A stretch of DNA of 64,000 bases from Haemonchus contortus (Eukaryota > Nematoda > Chromadorea > Rhabditida > Trichostrongylidae), in NCBI GenBank assembly GCA_000469685.2, contig LS997564.1, forward strand, positions 43,494,240 through 43,558,239. The letters run 5' to 3'. Positions 33,776 through 43,841 of this stretch are shown here, in pieces (position 1 is the stretch's first letter; each line of letters begins with the position of its first letter). The translations under genes and the position numbers were made by a program. Under the pieces are notes generated by a model that searched no databases, was not told the origin of the DNA, and saw only the letters and a program-made list of their open reading frames with translations.

Positions 33776-36700
33776 ATGACAGAAATGGAGGTGAATGCGT
33801 TCGATTCAGTGGAGAAGGAAAATTCGGGAGAGGTGAGTTTCCCACACTCGAGTTTAGCGAGTGAACTAGATGAAATCAGGATCAGTATTGAGGAAATCCC
33901 CAGTAAGATGCGGGAAGAGATGGATGAGCATAGAATTTCGGCCCGGTATAAGAGCAAACATGAAGAGGCTCTGAGGCACGAATTAGACAAGGTGTCTGAA
34001 AAACTGGGGGTCTTAAGTAGGCGGCAAGGGGTTCCCCACATATTGGACAGTGCAGTAGAGGAGACTCTGAGCACGAGGGGAATAGAGACGAGAGAGGAAT
34101 GGCAAAACTATATAGAGACAATGGAACGAGACGGAAGTATTTTGACAGAACTTTGTGATGAACTGAGTGTAACTGCACTTCAGCTGATACCGACGGTGAA
34201 GAGCTTAAAGAAAGCCGCCTTAGGGCCCCAATCAGAGAGCAGGATCGACCACGGAGGTAAGCATGAAAGTGGAATTACGGATATGGACAGGTACACAGAG
34301 TTGTCGTTACAGAGGCGGAGGGAGGAAGAACCGCCGATTGGAGCGCGTTCAAGGACCAGCTCGAAATCTTATGTGGATCACTCGGCAAAGGGAGCGGCCA
34401 GAGCAGGTCAGGATGCAAATATATGCTTATTGAATTATGTTCAGTCTTTGTCTTGCCCAGACCCGGGTGCTTTCAAAGGGAAATCAAATGAGAACTTTGA
34501 CGAATTTATCCGAAAATTTCGTCGGAAGTACAGTAAAGTTGTGGCTGATGACAAGAGCCTGATAGAGATGCTAAGTGACAACCATCTAGGGGGTCGCGCT
34601 AAGAGTACAATGAGAGCTCTACCAGCTAGCGTAGTGAACAAGGGATTTGAAGAGGTAGTCAAGAATTTGGGAAGGTTGTTATCGAATGATTGCGTAGCAG
34701 GGAGAATGAGAGCTCTGACGGAATTGCGAACCCTGCGTATGAGACCTGGTCAGAGCGTAGCAGAATTCTGTGTGGTACTGGAAGACTTGGGCAGAAAAGC
34801 GAACCCAGACAGTACGGAGGAAGCTAGATCTCTTGAGAACGCTCAGATTCTTTTGGAAAACCTACATGAATGGCCCGAGTACGTGCATTTAATGAGTACC
34901 CTTAACCGAGCTAGTCCGGATAGGGCATATGACGAAATCAAGCAATTAGCTCTGGGAATAGAACAGTCAAAGACACTGTTTCGTAGGAAAGGTTTTGGAC
35001 CCGCAGGGTGGAAGTCCAGGCATAGTATCTATGCACAGAGAACTGAAGATGAACCGCGAAACGGCACAAGAGAAGAGGATGCCCCAGGATTCAAAAAGCG
35101 ATGGCAAGTTGTTCGGCCATCGTTACCTAGTCTACATGGTCAAGGTTCCGGGGTAAGAGCAATAGTGGAGGAAGCGGGCAAGAAGTGTTTCAACTGTGCG
35201 AGACCAGGACACTTCGCCCGAGAATGTCCACGAAAACCAGCAAAAGTGCAAAACCTTAGAAAGGAAAATGTGGATAAAACAGCAGGGAAAGCTGTGTCAG
35301 ATATCATTCGTAAAGTTCGTAGTTGTAACGTGAAGACACACACGCAGAGTAGACGCGAGGACGCCCAGGCAATTGGAAAGTTGATGCGCAGGAACATCAG
35401 GCTACTCGGATTGACTGCGCCAGCCCTGATCGACAGTGGATCAATGGTGAGTATTATACCCATAAACCTGCTGGAGAAAGCGCAAGAAAAAGGGTATGAA
35501 GTCGACACGCTGCCTACTCTCACGGAAAGCGAAGTAGGACCCGTGTACGACGCCTCAGGCAATGAGATGGAGATAGTTGGAGCGGTGACTGTGGAAGCTG
35601 AGCTGGAGGGTGGAAGACGGACCAAACTCGTCCTCCACATAACGCCACTTCCTCAAGACGAAGTTTTGTTGGGAATGAACGCCTTAGAGAAGCTAGGCGT
35701 ACAAATATCGATTACTAACGGTGAGGAGGACGGATTGAGATGGAAAAGGGACTCAAATCTTACGGCAAACAAGGAAGCAAAAGTAATTAGAAGGACATAT
35801 GTACCATCTCGTGCAACCGCGATAGTAGAAGTGGACTGCGAGGGAGTAGAAGCGGATGAGCGAATCCTGTGGACAAGAAGGAAAGACGTTGCAAGTGGGA
35901 TATTTAAGATATGCAATCAAAGAGCTACTATTCCTGTGCACAACTGTAACGAGGCATCGATCGTGCTGAAGGAAGGAGAAACTGTTGGCGAATGGAGCAC
36001 GGAAAAGTGGAACGGAAAATGGGAAGACACAAATCACCTGATGCTGGACTCGGGAGATGCGACTATGACACGAGAGCAGAAAAGAGCAAGTATGGTCGAA
36101 CAGCTGAAGGAAAACATGGGTAATGAAGAAATGGATGAAGAGCTTATGGAAGTTTTGATGGAGAACGAGGACGCTTTTGCCGTGTCCGAGAAAGAGCTTT
36201 CTCGCACATCTTTGACAGAAATGGACATTGATACAGGTGACAACCCACCGGTTAAACTGAAAGCGAGGCCTGTGCCGCTAAGTATTCGCCCTATGTTGAA
36301 AGAATTGCTTGAAGATTTACAAAAACGAAGTATTATTGAAAAGAGTTCGTCTCCATGGGCTTTTCCGATAGTACTAGTGGAGAAGAAAGACGGTTCTCTC
36401 AGGTTATGCGTCGACTACCGGGAACTGAATAAGAGGATTAAGCAAGATTCGTACCCCCTTCCAACAATCGAAGCGATTCTACAGAGCCTAGCGGGGAAAA
36501 AGTTCTTCTCCACACTAGATCTATGCAGTGGATATTGGCAGATCCCGCTGTCAGAAAAAGCCAAGGAGAAGTCAGCATTCACCACACCTGAGGGACTGTT
36601 TCAATTTAAAGTTACACCTTTTGGCTTAAGCACGAGTCCTGCAGTTTTCCAAAGGTTAATGGATAATGTTCTTCACGATTTGTTGGGAAATGAAATCTTC

Positions 36701-39700
36701 TGCTATATAGATGACATAATCATATGTACCGAAACAAGAGCGAGGCACCTCGAGCTGCTCAGCAAGGTATGTGAGAAACTAAGAAAGGCCGGATTACGCC
36801 TGAAAGCGAAAAAATGTGTTTTATTACAAACGAAGGTAGCGTTTCTGGGCCATCTAATAGATTCCGAAGGTGTACACATGGACCCGAACAAGGTTATGGC
36901 GGTGGAACGGTACCCCACGCCAACAAACGTGAAGGAAATGAGGACATTCTTAGGGATGGCTTCGTACTACCGAAAGTTTTGTTTGGGATTTTCGAAGCAC
37001 GCCGGTATTTTGTTCAGATTGACCGCAGCCAAAGCGAAATGGGCATGGACACAAGAACATGAGGAAGCATTCAAAAGAGTGAAGAAAATGATATGCAGTG
37101 CGCCGGTCTTGGCACAACCCGATGTAGAAGCAGCAAAGAACGGAAAGAGACCATTTGTAATATGTACTGACGCATCTACGACAGGACTAGGCGCAGTGCT
37201 TTCTCAGGAAGGAGAAGATGGCTACCTTCACCCAATATTCTTTGCCTCGAAAGCGCTAAGTAAAGCAGAGAGACGCTATCATGTGACAGACCTTGAGGCA
37301 TTGGCAGTGGTATTTGCGTTGAGACGGTTTCACATGTTTATATATGGGCTACCTACTACGGTCATGACAGATCATCAGCCTCTCACAGCCCTATTCCAAC
37401 GCAGTAATGTGTCCACACGCATTCTGAGGTGGTCGTTGGAAGTGCAGCGGTATAATCTTCAAATCAAGTATGTAAAAGGAAAAGCAAATGTAATAGCTGA
37501 TGCTCTCAGCAGGGGGGCGGCAAAGGAGCCGGAAGAAACCCTCATTGGCGATAGCGCAGTAGTAAACTCAATTAGAGCAGACGAAAAAACGAAATGGAGG
37601 GTAGAATTAGAAAAGGACCCGCTTTTCGCTGAGGTTATCGAGTGTCTTGAGAATGGTAAGATCAATGGCACGGTGAGACTTCCAGGATGTAGAATCCCTC
37701 TACGTATGGCTGATTTTGATTTAGTCAATGGAGAATTGATGCTATACCAACAGGATGGATCTTTAGTATTCGTAGTTCCACAAAATTCGCGTTATGAAAT
37801 TTTTCTGGAGGCCCATTGCGGACAGTTTGGGGGCCACTTTAGTGCGAACAAACTACTACGAATACTATCCAAGCAGGTCTTTTGGCCAAATATGACTCAA
37901 GATGTGCATAGATGGACTAACGAATGCCAAAAGTGTTTTGTACACAATCCTCGAAGATCGGTCATCCCGCCATTGAAGCCAATGGTAACACGCAGCCCGT
38001 ACGAAATGATTGGCATTGATATTTTAGAGTTGGGATTGACAACGAGAGGCAACAAATATGCAGTAACAGTAATAGACGTGTTTTCAAAGTTCGCCGCAGC
38101 TTATCCAGTGCCCGATAAGTCAGCGCGCACAGTAGCTCAGACACTATTTGTCAGGTGGATTGCGGAAGGGTGCCGTTGGCCCAAAACTATCCTATCAGAT
38201 AGAGGAGGCGAATTCGAGAATAAGGTTTTGGAGGAAATAACGGAAATCGCAAAAATCAAACATACTATGACCAAGGGATACAACCCCAGAGAGAATGGTG
38301 TGACAGAAAGAATGAACGCTACTATATTGGCAATGCTGCGAAAAAGTACGACGGTACCTACTGATTGGGATGTACGACTTCCATTTTGCATGATGGCCTA
38401 TAATATGACGCCGCATAGTGCTACGGGAGAAAGTCCGTATTTCATTTTACATGGCAGAGACCCGAATTTTCCATCAGACATAATACCTAGGATGGAGCAG
38501 TCGCAATACATGGTAGATACACCAATAGATGACTACAGGTCGGACTTGCTCCAGGGAATAGAGGAGGTCCATGCAAGAGTAAGGGATCATAATAATCGCG
38601 TGCGCGAGAGCATGAAAAGAATGTATGATGAGAAAAACAAGGTAAATGCTAACCGTCATCCCAAAATAGGGGACAGAGTGTATGTGCAATCACCTAAAGA
38701 AAAGGGTAAAAGCTCGCATCCTAAGCTTGTCTCGGAGTGGGCCGGACCATTCAGAGTAATTGAAGTTAGTGAAAACTCGGCATTGGTCACAAGAATCGGC
38801 GAGAATTCAGAACCAATGAGAATACAGTTCGATATGCTAAAAGTAGTGCCGGAGTGTATTTCCGACGAAAGAATAGACACACAAACCTCTAGAGGAAAAA
38901 GGGGTAGGAAAAAGGCTGTACAACAAGCAAGAAGCTGCAAACTGACTACTGAATATTTCAGTGGAGCATCGCTGCTGAGCCCTCTGGAGAAGGGGCATCT
39001 ACTATACAAGTGTTCGGACGGATGCCTGGAAGGAGCAACTTTGGGAGACATCGAAGGGGTCTCGTTTCCCGGCGCGGTAGCAAAGGAGGAAGTTGGAAGC
39101 CTGTGGAACGCATGGCTGGCCTGCAGCATCTTTAGGAGGCGCGACATCGACGTCGGGAGGAAGATCAGACTCCACCGAGAAGGACACGTGTGCGGGGACG
39201 CGAGCTCGCTGCAGCTCGTTCTGAAGTTCGCCTATGCAAGATGCATCGATTGGACGGACTTCATATGCAATACGAAGGAGATTGCAGACCACTCAATCAT
39301 CGAGAACCAGGATGTCCGGCACGTGTACACGGAGGCGCTCAGGAAACTCACAGAGGACATTGAGGAGCGATCTGTGAAAGAGGAGCAGCCGAAGAAGGGG
39401 CCAGTCCTGTACGCCAGCTTTGAGGGGGCAAACCCCATGGAGAGAGATGGAGTTCGAGGAGGCATAGTAACGAAGGTGGTTCAAGGTTTCGACCACTTGG
39501 TGAGGATACTGGAGGACTGGAACTCCGCGAGGACGTGGGTTATAGTGTGGCCTCAGGATTCGAACTTGAAGAAAAGCACTCTGGATGATTTGATCAGAGT
39601 GATCAAAGATTTCATGGAGAGCGGAGGAGTCGTGATCAGTGCGTGGCCACCGATCACGTCAAGAAACCACAACAAGTGGTTCAGCATGATGGACATGTGG

Positions 39701-39997
39701 AAACATTTAGATGAAGCATTAAGGAAACTCGACGACAAGCAAGCCTTCTGCACTGCAAGTAGCAAGATTTTCGATGGAAAATTGTTTATAGAGGCAGGAG
39801 CGCCAGAAGGAAGTGCTCAATTTTACAGCAACTATGTGGGAACATCTCTACCGAAGCAAGTGTATGAGGCAGTGAGATATCGCGTAGAGAGAGCGAAGCT
39901 ACCGAAAATAGAAAGACCGACATCGAGGGCGATGTCTTCCCGAGGGGAGGGCATGTCGGATGGACCCACATGGGGTCGCAAGAGGCGTGCCTTGTAG
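33776..39997 (+). CDS. Gag-Pol polyprotein with extra C-terminal region
   Basis: A single frame of 2073 codons from the first ATG (33776) to TAG-terminated 39997. Gag: coiled-coil-like N-terminus, capsid-like region (about residues 220-400), then one CCHC zinc knuckle (471-484). Aspartic protease: ALIDSGSM with Asp 553. RT: LVEKKDGSLRLCVDYRELN and catalytic YIDD (977-980). RNase H: TDAST with Asp 1132, ending near DALSRG. Integrase: HHCC zinc finger (His 1347 to Cys 1387) and Asp 1415, Asp 1475, Glu 1511 at D-35-E spacing, then WAGPFRVIEV (about 1657), a GPY/F-like module. From about 1720 follow about 350 residues of no family I know. They start after KRGRKK, include a WVIVWPQ / VVISAWPP pair of strands and lack an evident membrane segment. 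The last 14 codons lie in the 3' LTR. No internal stop or frameshift. Confidence 0.95.
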   Translation: MTEMEVNAFDSVEKENSGEVSFPHSSLASELDEIRISIEEIPSKMREEMDEHRISARYKSKHEEALRHELDKVSEKLGVLSRRQGVPHILDSAVEETLSTRGIETREEWQNYIETMERDGSILTELCDELSVTALQLIPTVKSLKKAALGPQSESRIDHGGKHESGITDMDRYTELSLQRRREEEPPIGARSRTSSKSYVDHSAKGAARAGQDANICLLNYVQSLSCPDPGAFKGKSNENFDEFIRKFRRKYSKVVADDKSLIEMLSDNHLGGRAKSTMRALPASVVNKGFEEVVKNLGRLLSNDCVAGRMRALTELRTLRMRPGQSVAEFCVVLEDLGRKANPDSTEEARSLENAQILLENLHEWPEYVHLMSTLNRASPDRAYDEIKQLALGIEQSKTLFRRKGFGPAGWKSRHSIYAQRTEDEPRNGTREEDAPGFKKRWQVVRPSLPSLHGQGSGVRAIVEEAGKKCFNCARPGHFARECPRKPAKVQNLRKENVDKTAGKAVSDIIRKVRSCNVKTHTQSRREDAQAIGKLMRRNIRLLGLTAPALIDSGSMVSIIPINLLEKAQEKGYEVDTLPTLTESEVGPVYDASGNEMEIVGAVTVEAELEGGRRTKLVLHITPLPQDEVLLGMNALEKLGVQISITNGEEDGLRWKRDSNLTANKEAKVIRRTYVPSRATAIVEVDCEGVEADERILWTRRKDVASGIFKICNQRATIPVHNCNEASIVLKEGETVGEWSTEKWNGKWEDTNHLMLDSGDATMTREQKRASMVEQLKENMGNEEMDEELMEVLMENEDAFAVSEKELSRTSLTEMDIDTGDNPPVKLKARPVPLSIRPMLKELLEDLQKRSIIEKSSSPWAFPIVLVEKKDGSLRLCVDYRELNKRIKQDSYPLPTIEAILQSLAGKKFFSTLDLCSGYWQIPLSEKAKEKSAFTTPEGLFQFKVTPFGLSTSPAVFQRLMDNVLHDLLGNEIFCYIDDIIICTETRARHLELLSKVCEKLRKAGLRLKAKKCVLLQTKVAFLGHLIDSEGVHMDPNKVMAVERYPTPTNVKEMRTFLGMASYYRKFCLGFSKHAGILFRLTAAKAKWAWTQEHEEAFKRVKKMICSAPVLAQPDVEAAKNGKRPFVICTDASTTGLGAVLSQEGEDGYLHPIFFASKALSKAERRYHVTDLEALAVVFALRRFHMFIYGLPTTVMTDHQPLTALFQRSNVSTRILRWSLEVQRYNLQIKYVKGKANVIADALSRGAAKEPEETLIGDSAVVNSIRADEKTKWRVELEKDPLFAEVIECLENGKINGTVRLPGCRIPLRMADFDLVNGELMLYQQDGSLVFVVPQNSRYEIFLEAHCGQFGGHFSANKLLRILSKQVFWPNMTQDVHRWTNECQKCFVHNPRRSVIPPLKPMVTRSPYEMIGIDILELGLTTRGNKYAVTVIDVFSKFAAAYPVPDKSARTVAQTLFVRWIAEGCRWPKTILSDRGGEFENKVLEEITEIAKIKHTMTKGYNPRENGVTERMNATILAMLRKSTTVPTDWDVRLPFCMMAYNMTPHSATGESPYFILHGRDPNFPSDIIPRMEQSQYMVDTPIDDYRSDLLQGIEEVHARVRDHNNRVRESMKRMYDEKNKVNANRHPKIGDRVYVQSPKEKGKSSHPKLVSEWAGPFRVIEVSENSALVTRIGENSEPMRIQFDMLKVVPECISDERIDTQTSRGKRGRKKAVQQARSCKLTTEYFSGASLLSPLEKGHLLYKCSDGCLEGATLGDIEGVSFPGAVAKEEVGSLWNAWLACSIFRRRDIDVGRKIRLHREGHVCGDASSLQLVLKFAYARCIDWTDFICNTKEIADHSIIENQDVRHVYTEALRKLTEDIEERSVKEEQPKKGPVLYASFEGANPMERDGVRGGIVTKVVQGFDHLVRILEDWNSARTWVIVWPQDSNLKKSTLDDLIRVIKDFMESGGVVISAWPPITSRNHNKWFSMMDMWKHLDEALRKLDDKQAFCTASSKIFDGKLFIEAGAPEGSAQFYSNYVGTSLPKQVYEAVRYRVERAKLPKIERPTSRAMSSRGEGMSDGPTWGRKRRAL
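39941..39953 (+). promoter_or_regulatory. polypurine tract
   Basis: CGAGGGGAGGGCA immediately before the 3' LTR, the expected primer site for plus-strand synthesis. Here it is also read as codons of the polyprotein. Confidence 0.7.
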
Positions 39998-40342
39998 GTC
40001 GAAAAGGATCATGAGAGGGGTGCGAAGATCAGCCGCGACCTACTCAAGAGAGGGACCTGAGGAAAGTTTGCGCGGGTCTTTTGGGTATAAATAGTTGAGG
40101 TATTTGTTTAGAGTATTCCGATCCTGACTACTATAGAGCCCCACGCCTCCTGGCCGCCGCCGACGCTCGCCCTCCCCAGGACACGCCTCGTCCTCGACGC
40201 CAGCTCCGGACTTTTCTTCCACCTATTTCATTTTTCTCATCGTTATTGTTTTCTTCGTTGTTGTTTCATAAAACTTCTTATATATCGCGTTTTGTTCAGT
40301 GCAAAGCCTAGAACTACTATTGGACGGCCAATATAAACCACA
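39954..40342 (+). repeat. 3' LTR
   Basis: Same length as the 5' LTR and identical except at 40184. The polyprotein stop codon lies 42-44 nt inside it. Confidence 0.95.
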
Positions 40343-40444
40343 AAAGACATATGTACACAGCATGATGCCGGTACAGATTGAAATCGCATTTTTGAAGTCC
40401 CCACTTCACTCCGCAATACATACTCTACTTCATCAACCTACCCT

Positions 40445-40625
40445 CCAAGTTACCGCCCTTTATATAGGAAGGAAGTGCAAAATATAGCTAGCTATAGCTA
40501 TAGTTCTCCATATCAGTACCTTTATCGTAAACATAAGTTTTGCGGACGGACAGACCGACACACCGACAAATCTATAAACAGACACACCAAGCTTCTGCTT
40601 TATGAATAAGAGAGATACTAGCTTA
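40445..40625 (-). repeat. second Helitron-like 5' end, antisense
   Basis: Inverted copy of 4831-5000. On the minus strand it reads TCTCTTATTCATAAAGCAG, 'GCTTGGTGTGTCTGT', then 'TTACGATAAAGGTA'. A TAGC-rich palindrome (TATAGCTAGCTATAGCTATA) lies at its far edge, 40483-40502. Confidence 0.5.
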
Positions 40626-40686
40626 TCAGCTGTTACACGTACAACGTGATGAGCCAATATCAGCACCAAACCGTTTAGCTGTAAGA
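40614..40686 (+). repeat. dispersed repeat paired with 51405-51480
   Basis: Shares 'CACGTACAACGTG', 'GAGCC...CCAATATCAGCAC' and 'CCG(T/A)T(T/A)(A/G)GCTGTAAG' with 51405-51480. Here it ends exactly where the Helitron-like element starts. Confidence 0.5.
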
Positions 40687-42009
40687 TCCTACTTTATATA
40701 ATTCGCTAAGTGTGTCTGTTGGTGTGTCGGTGTGTTTGTGTGTTTGTGTGTGTGTGTGTTGGTGTGTGTGTTTGACCGGAAATTCATAACTCCTGTTCCC
40801 GTAGACCTAGAAAGCTCAAATTTGGTAGGAGTACACGGGGCAGGATGGGAACACCTACGGTAAGTGGCAGGACCGGAATCTGTGCACAGGGAGCGCGGCG
40901 TGCGCGTTAGGAACTTTGGGCCGCAAATTCATAACTCATGTCCCCGTGGACCTAGAAAGGTCAGATTTGGCAGGAGTACAGGGGGAAGCATGTGAACACT
41001 TACGGCAGGTGAAAGGACTAGACTCCGCTCACAGGGGGCGGGGCGTGCGCGGTAGAAATTCCAGGTCGCAAATTCGTAAGTCCTGTTCCAGTGGACCCAA
41101 AGCGTGTAAAATTGGTAGAAGTACAGAGAGCAGCATGGGAACACTTATGGCAGGCGGCGAGATCGAACTCCGCCTACAGGGGGCGGGGCGTGCGCGATAG
41201 AAGCTTTAGGTCGCAAGTTCATAACTCCTGTTTACGTGGCCCTATTGCATTGAAACTTGGTAGGAGTACAGGAAGCAGGATAGGAACACTGATGGTAGGT
41301 GATAATATAACAATTGAAAGGAGTTGATCAAGAGCCTAGAAAGGCGAAAGCCACAGGAACCGTTACTTACTTTCTGTTAACGGCAGAGCTTTGGCACTTT
41401 GCAAAACTGTTAGAGACTGATAGAAACTGATAGGAGGCGAGAGCAAGTAAATCTACAACGTCTTTAATACTAACAACTGAGCATTCCAGTAGGTAGTTCA
41501 GGAGGTGAGGGGACCGAAGTTAATCAGTGATAAGGACAGATAATAACAAGCGAGCAAGCCCCTTCGTATCAACAGTGGAACCTTTTCAATGACGGCAATG
41601 TAGGATGTGACGTGGTCGTAGGTACTGTGTGACAGGAACTGATAACAACTGATAAGGACTGATAAGGGGCTTAAATAGCAAAAGGGTATTTATGATCAAA
41701 CACTGCCTCTTTAATGCTGTAGATGCTATAATAGCGACTGATCAATGATATTTCTCCATTACGAAATGAGAATTTGTTCATTTCTTGCTATTAAACTACG
41801 ACCGTTACGCAGTAAGCTTTCTGACGCAATGAAACACCACGATTCCTTTTTGTTTTGTGGCAAATCATTTGTGACTAAACTCATCTGACCGCTAGAGTTT
41901 GGGATTCCCAATTAATGAAAAATCCGTGGAGAAAATGTTCCGTTGATAACGACATCTGCGAAGGAAGGAGAAGGAGGGAAGCCTGGCGTTAGCCGGGCGG
42001 CCCGACTGG
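40687..42009 (+). mobile_element. Helitron-like element with both ends
   Basis: Best preserved copy. It starts A|TCCTACTTTATATAATTCGC at 40687, followed by a GTGTTTGTG tract (40710-40775). Four GC-rich units of about 145 bp follow (40780-41310), then a filler with GATAAGGACTGATAA-type repeats (about 41400-41670) and the dispersed module (41790-41965). It ends in the hairpin GCCTGGCGTTAGCCGGGC (41980-41997), then CTGG|T at 42006-42010. Hairpin, CTRR end and A/T flanks are the Helitron hallmarks. There is no Rep/helicase, so it would depend on another element. Confidence 0.65.
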
Positions 42010-42032
42010 TTTACTTGAAAGTATATGTTTTG

Positions 42033-42229
42033 AGTTGATGTTCTGACTTGTAACGGGGTCTCGGTAGTGTAATGAATAAGAGCATGGTGCTTGGATAGCA
42101 CAAATAATGGTTGGAATCCCAGCCGGGGCTGAAGTTTAACCTAACTCGCCAACCTTGTGAGACTTTCGCAACGCCTACTGCAGCGCGCCTGCTGTTGCGA
42201 AAAACAGCAGTAAACAAAACATCAATTCA
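42033..42229 (+). mobile_element. tRNA-like element with inverted ends
   Basis: About 197 bp. A tRNA-like segment at 42053-42125 has an A-box-like CGGTAGTGTAATG and a B-box-like GGTTGGAATCCC, followed by a body with 'CGCCAACCTTGTGAGACTT'. The outer ends are inverted (TTGATGTTCTG and AAAACATCAA). A second, inverted copy of the tRNA-like part and body lies at about 51215-51375. The tRNA part is not a plausible functional tRNA; SINE-like, or a TIR element that captured one. Confidence 0.5.
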
Positions 42230-43247
42230 TTCAGATGTTCCTATCGAAAACCTAAACGGTTCTAGTGACCAAAGAAAGGTGTTATAGGCAGTGAACTGAG
42301 CAAATCTTTTTTTGCCATTCCCATGAAGTCTCGAAATATTCGAGGTGTTGTTTACTCAGATCGTAGCCAAATGTTTGCAAAGATTTTCACGCTTATTGGC
42401 GCAACTGTATGGTGTCGCATGTCAACACAAGCCGATCGGTATGGCACGCGCATTCCTCACATGCCGACTTCCAGCTCACATTATTGGACCAGATACAAAA
42501 CAAACATCGTGAAGCAAACAACAAACTTTCGCCAAGCAGTCGACTAACCCTTCAAAAGATATCTATTGTTATAGTTTTTCTAGAGAATGTGAGAAGACAT
42601 TTATTGCCCAAAAGAGCTGAATCATATGGAACTTTTTCCAGAAAGTGTCCTTTCTGGTCGGATCTGGCCTAGTTTGGCAATGGATTGTTTCATATTGTAG
42701 AAAAACAGACGTAACTAACAGAGTTAGTATAGCCGGCCCAAGTAGCCGTACTTAATCCCAGCAGCGGCCTATCGTTGATCTTGTCAGACAAAAATTTCCT
42801 TTCCCACCTAACTTCCCATTATCGATCGGTGGCTATTATAGGTCTTTGGGGACAGGTACAGTTCCCACTATGCATGCGGGAGCAAGAATCTTCTTTCGCG
42901 ACTTTCTGTTAGCAATAGTCGTGTAGCATCGGCCGCTGTACGCTGATCTTTTTTTTTTCGTGAACTCACGATGGTTCTGTTTATATATGGGATGACGTTC
43001 TATCTCATTGACTAACGTATGGCATTTGAAAAAACGTCCTTCATACGAAACACGAAAAACGTTCGTTTAAAATCACATAAAGACCATATGGTTCTGAAAC
43101 GGATGCTGTCATCGTGAAAAACGACAGGAACCTGCCGACGTAGTGATCGTTTCCCAGATGTCATCGAGTAGCAAAGTGTTACAGAATTGACTAAAAGTGC
43201 GCGACGTACACATAATAGTCACGCGTGAAGTTAGCTCACTCAAACGC
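42230..43247. other. no recognised feature
   Basis: No supported exon or repeat boundary. A short plus-strand ORF (42409-42672) has no credible splice context. Confidence 0.35.
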
Positions 43248-43640
43248 TTAGTTCACGATAAAAATGGCTTCTGAGTGGCTACCGGCACAGCAAATGTGGC
43301 GCTGTCAGATCGGCAAACGGCCCAGGTGAGGGATTGAAGGTTGTATCAACTGTATGCCACACCCAAAGGCGTACAAGTTTTAATGACATTAAAGAGGCTG
43401 CACCATCACAAGGGACATCACATCCATGTTGGAGATTCAAACAACTAATCGTGAACCATGACGACAATGGAAGGCAGTATTGTACATTTTTGGCTTGATG
43501 TGCCCAGCTTTATGCGCAATATGTACTAAAGAGTGGAATCTCGTCCGAATACACCACCCATGTAATTTTCGTCATGAAGTATTCCTACAATCTCAACTTT
43601 AACTACTTCTAGGAAGCCTTACTTTTCGCGCTATGCCTCA
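43248..43640 (-). mobile_element. AAAGGCAC-TIR MITE, antisense, truncated
   Basis: Inverted relative of 51724-52190. It shares 'TTCACGAYAAAAAT', 'ATGTGGCGCTGTCAG(A/G)TCGG' and 'TTCAAACAACTMRTC', and then 'TTTTGGCTT'. The terminal AAAGGCAC at the 43248 side has been lost, and the other end is unclear. Confidence 0.5.
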
Positions 43641-43841
43641 CCAACTCTATCTGCTTCTCAACATTAGGAGGGCAACTCAAATTTATTTAGCCTTTAAGCC
43701 ATACTCTCACTTTAACTACTATGGATTCGAGATTATAACATTTGTACAGTGAAGTAACCACAGATACCATCCCTTTGTTTCCCGAAAAATCCAATTAATT
43801 TCGCATATGACCATAACCATAATCAACTCAATTTTATTCAT

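Larger units (their letters stand above)
33067..40346 (+). mobile_element. Ty3/Gypsy-type LTR retrotransposon, young
   Basis: 389-bp LTRs at 33071-33459 and 39954-40342, TG...CA ended, differing at a single position (G at 33301, C at 40184). A 4-bp duplication AAAG flanks them (33067-33070 and 40343-40346). A primer-binding site starts with TGG directly after the 5' LTR. A purine-rich tract (GAGGGGAGGG) lies just before the 3' LTR. Domain order PR-RT-RNaseH-IN identifies the Ty3/Gypsy type; the single gag-pol frame recalls Cer1-like elements of nematodes. All expected parts are present, so it may have moved recently. Confidence 0.95.

Noticed and set aside
33688..34074. Minus-strand ORFs across the Gag-Pol region
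   Set aside because: Shadows of the long plus-strand polyprotein; no splice or domain support.
39000..39997. Envelope gene in the LTR element
   Set aside because: The extra 3' region has no signal peptide or membrane anchor and is fused in frame to integrase rather than separate or spliced.
42053..42125. Functional tRNA gene
   Set aside because: The A/B boxes are imperfect, a cloverleaf was not evident and a repeated copy exists, so it is a SINE-like segment.
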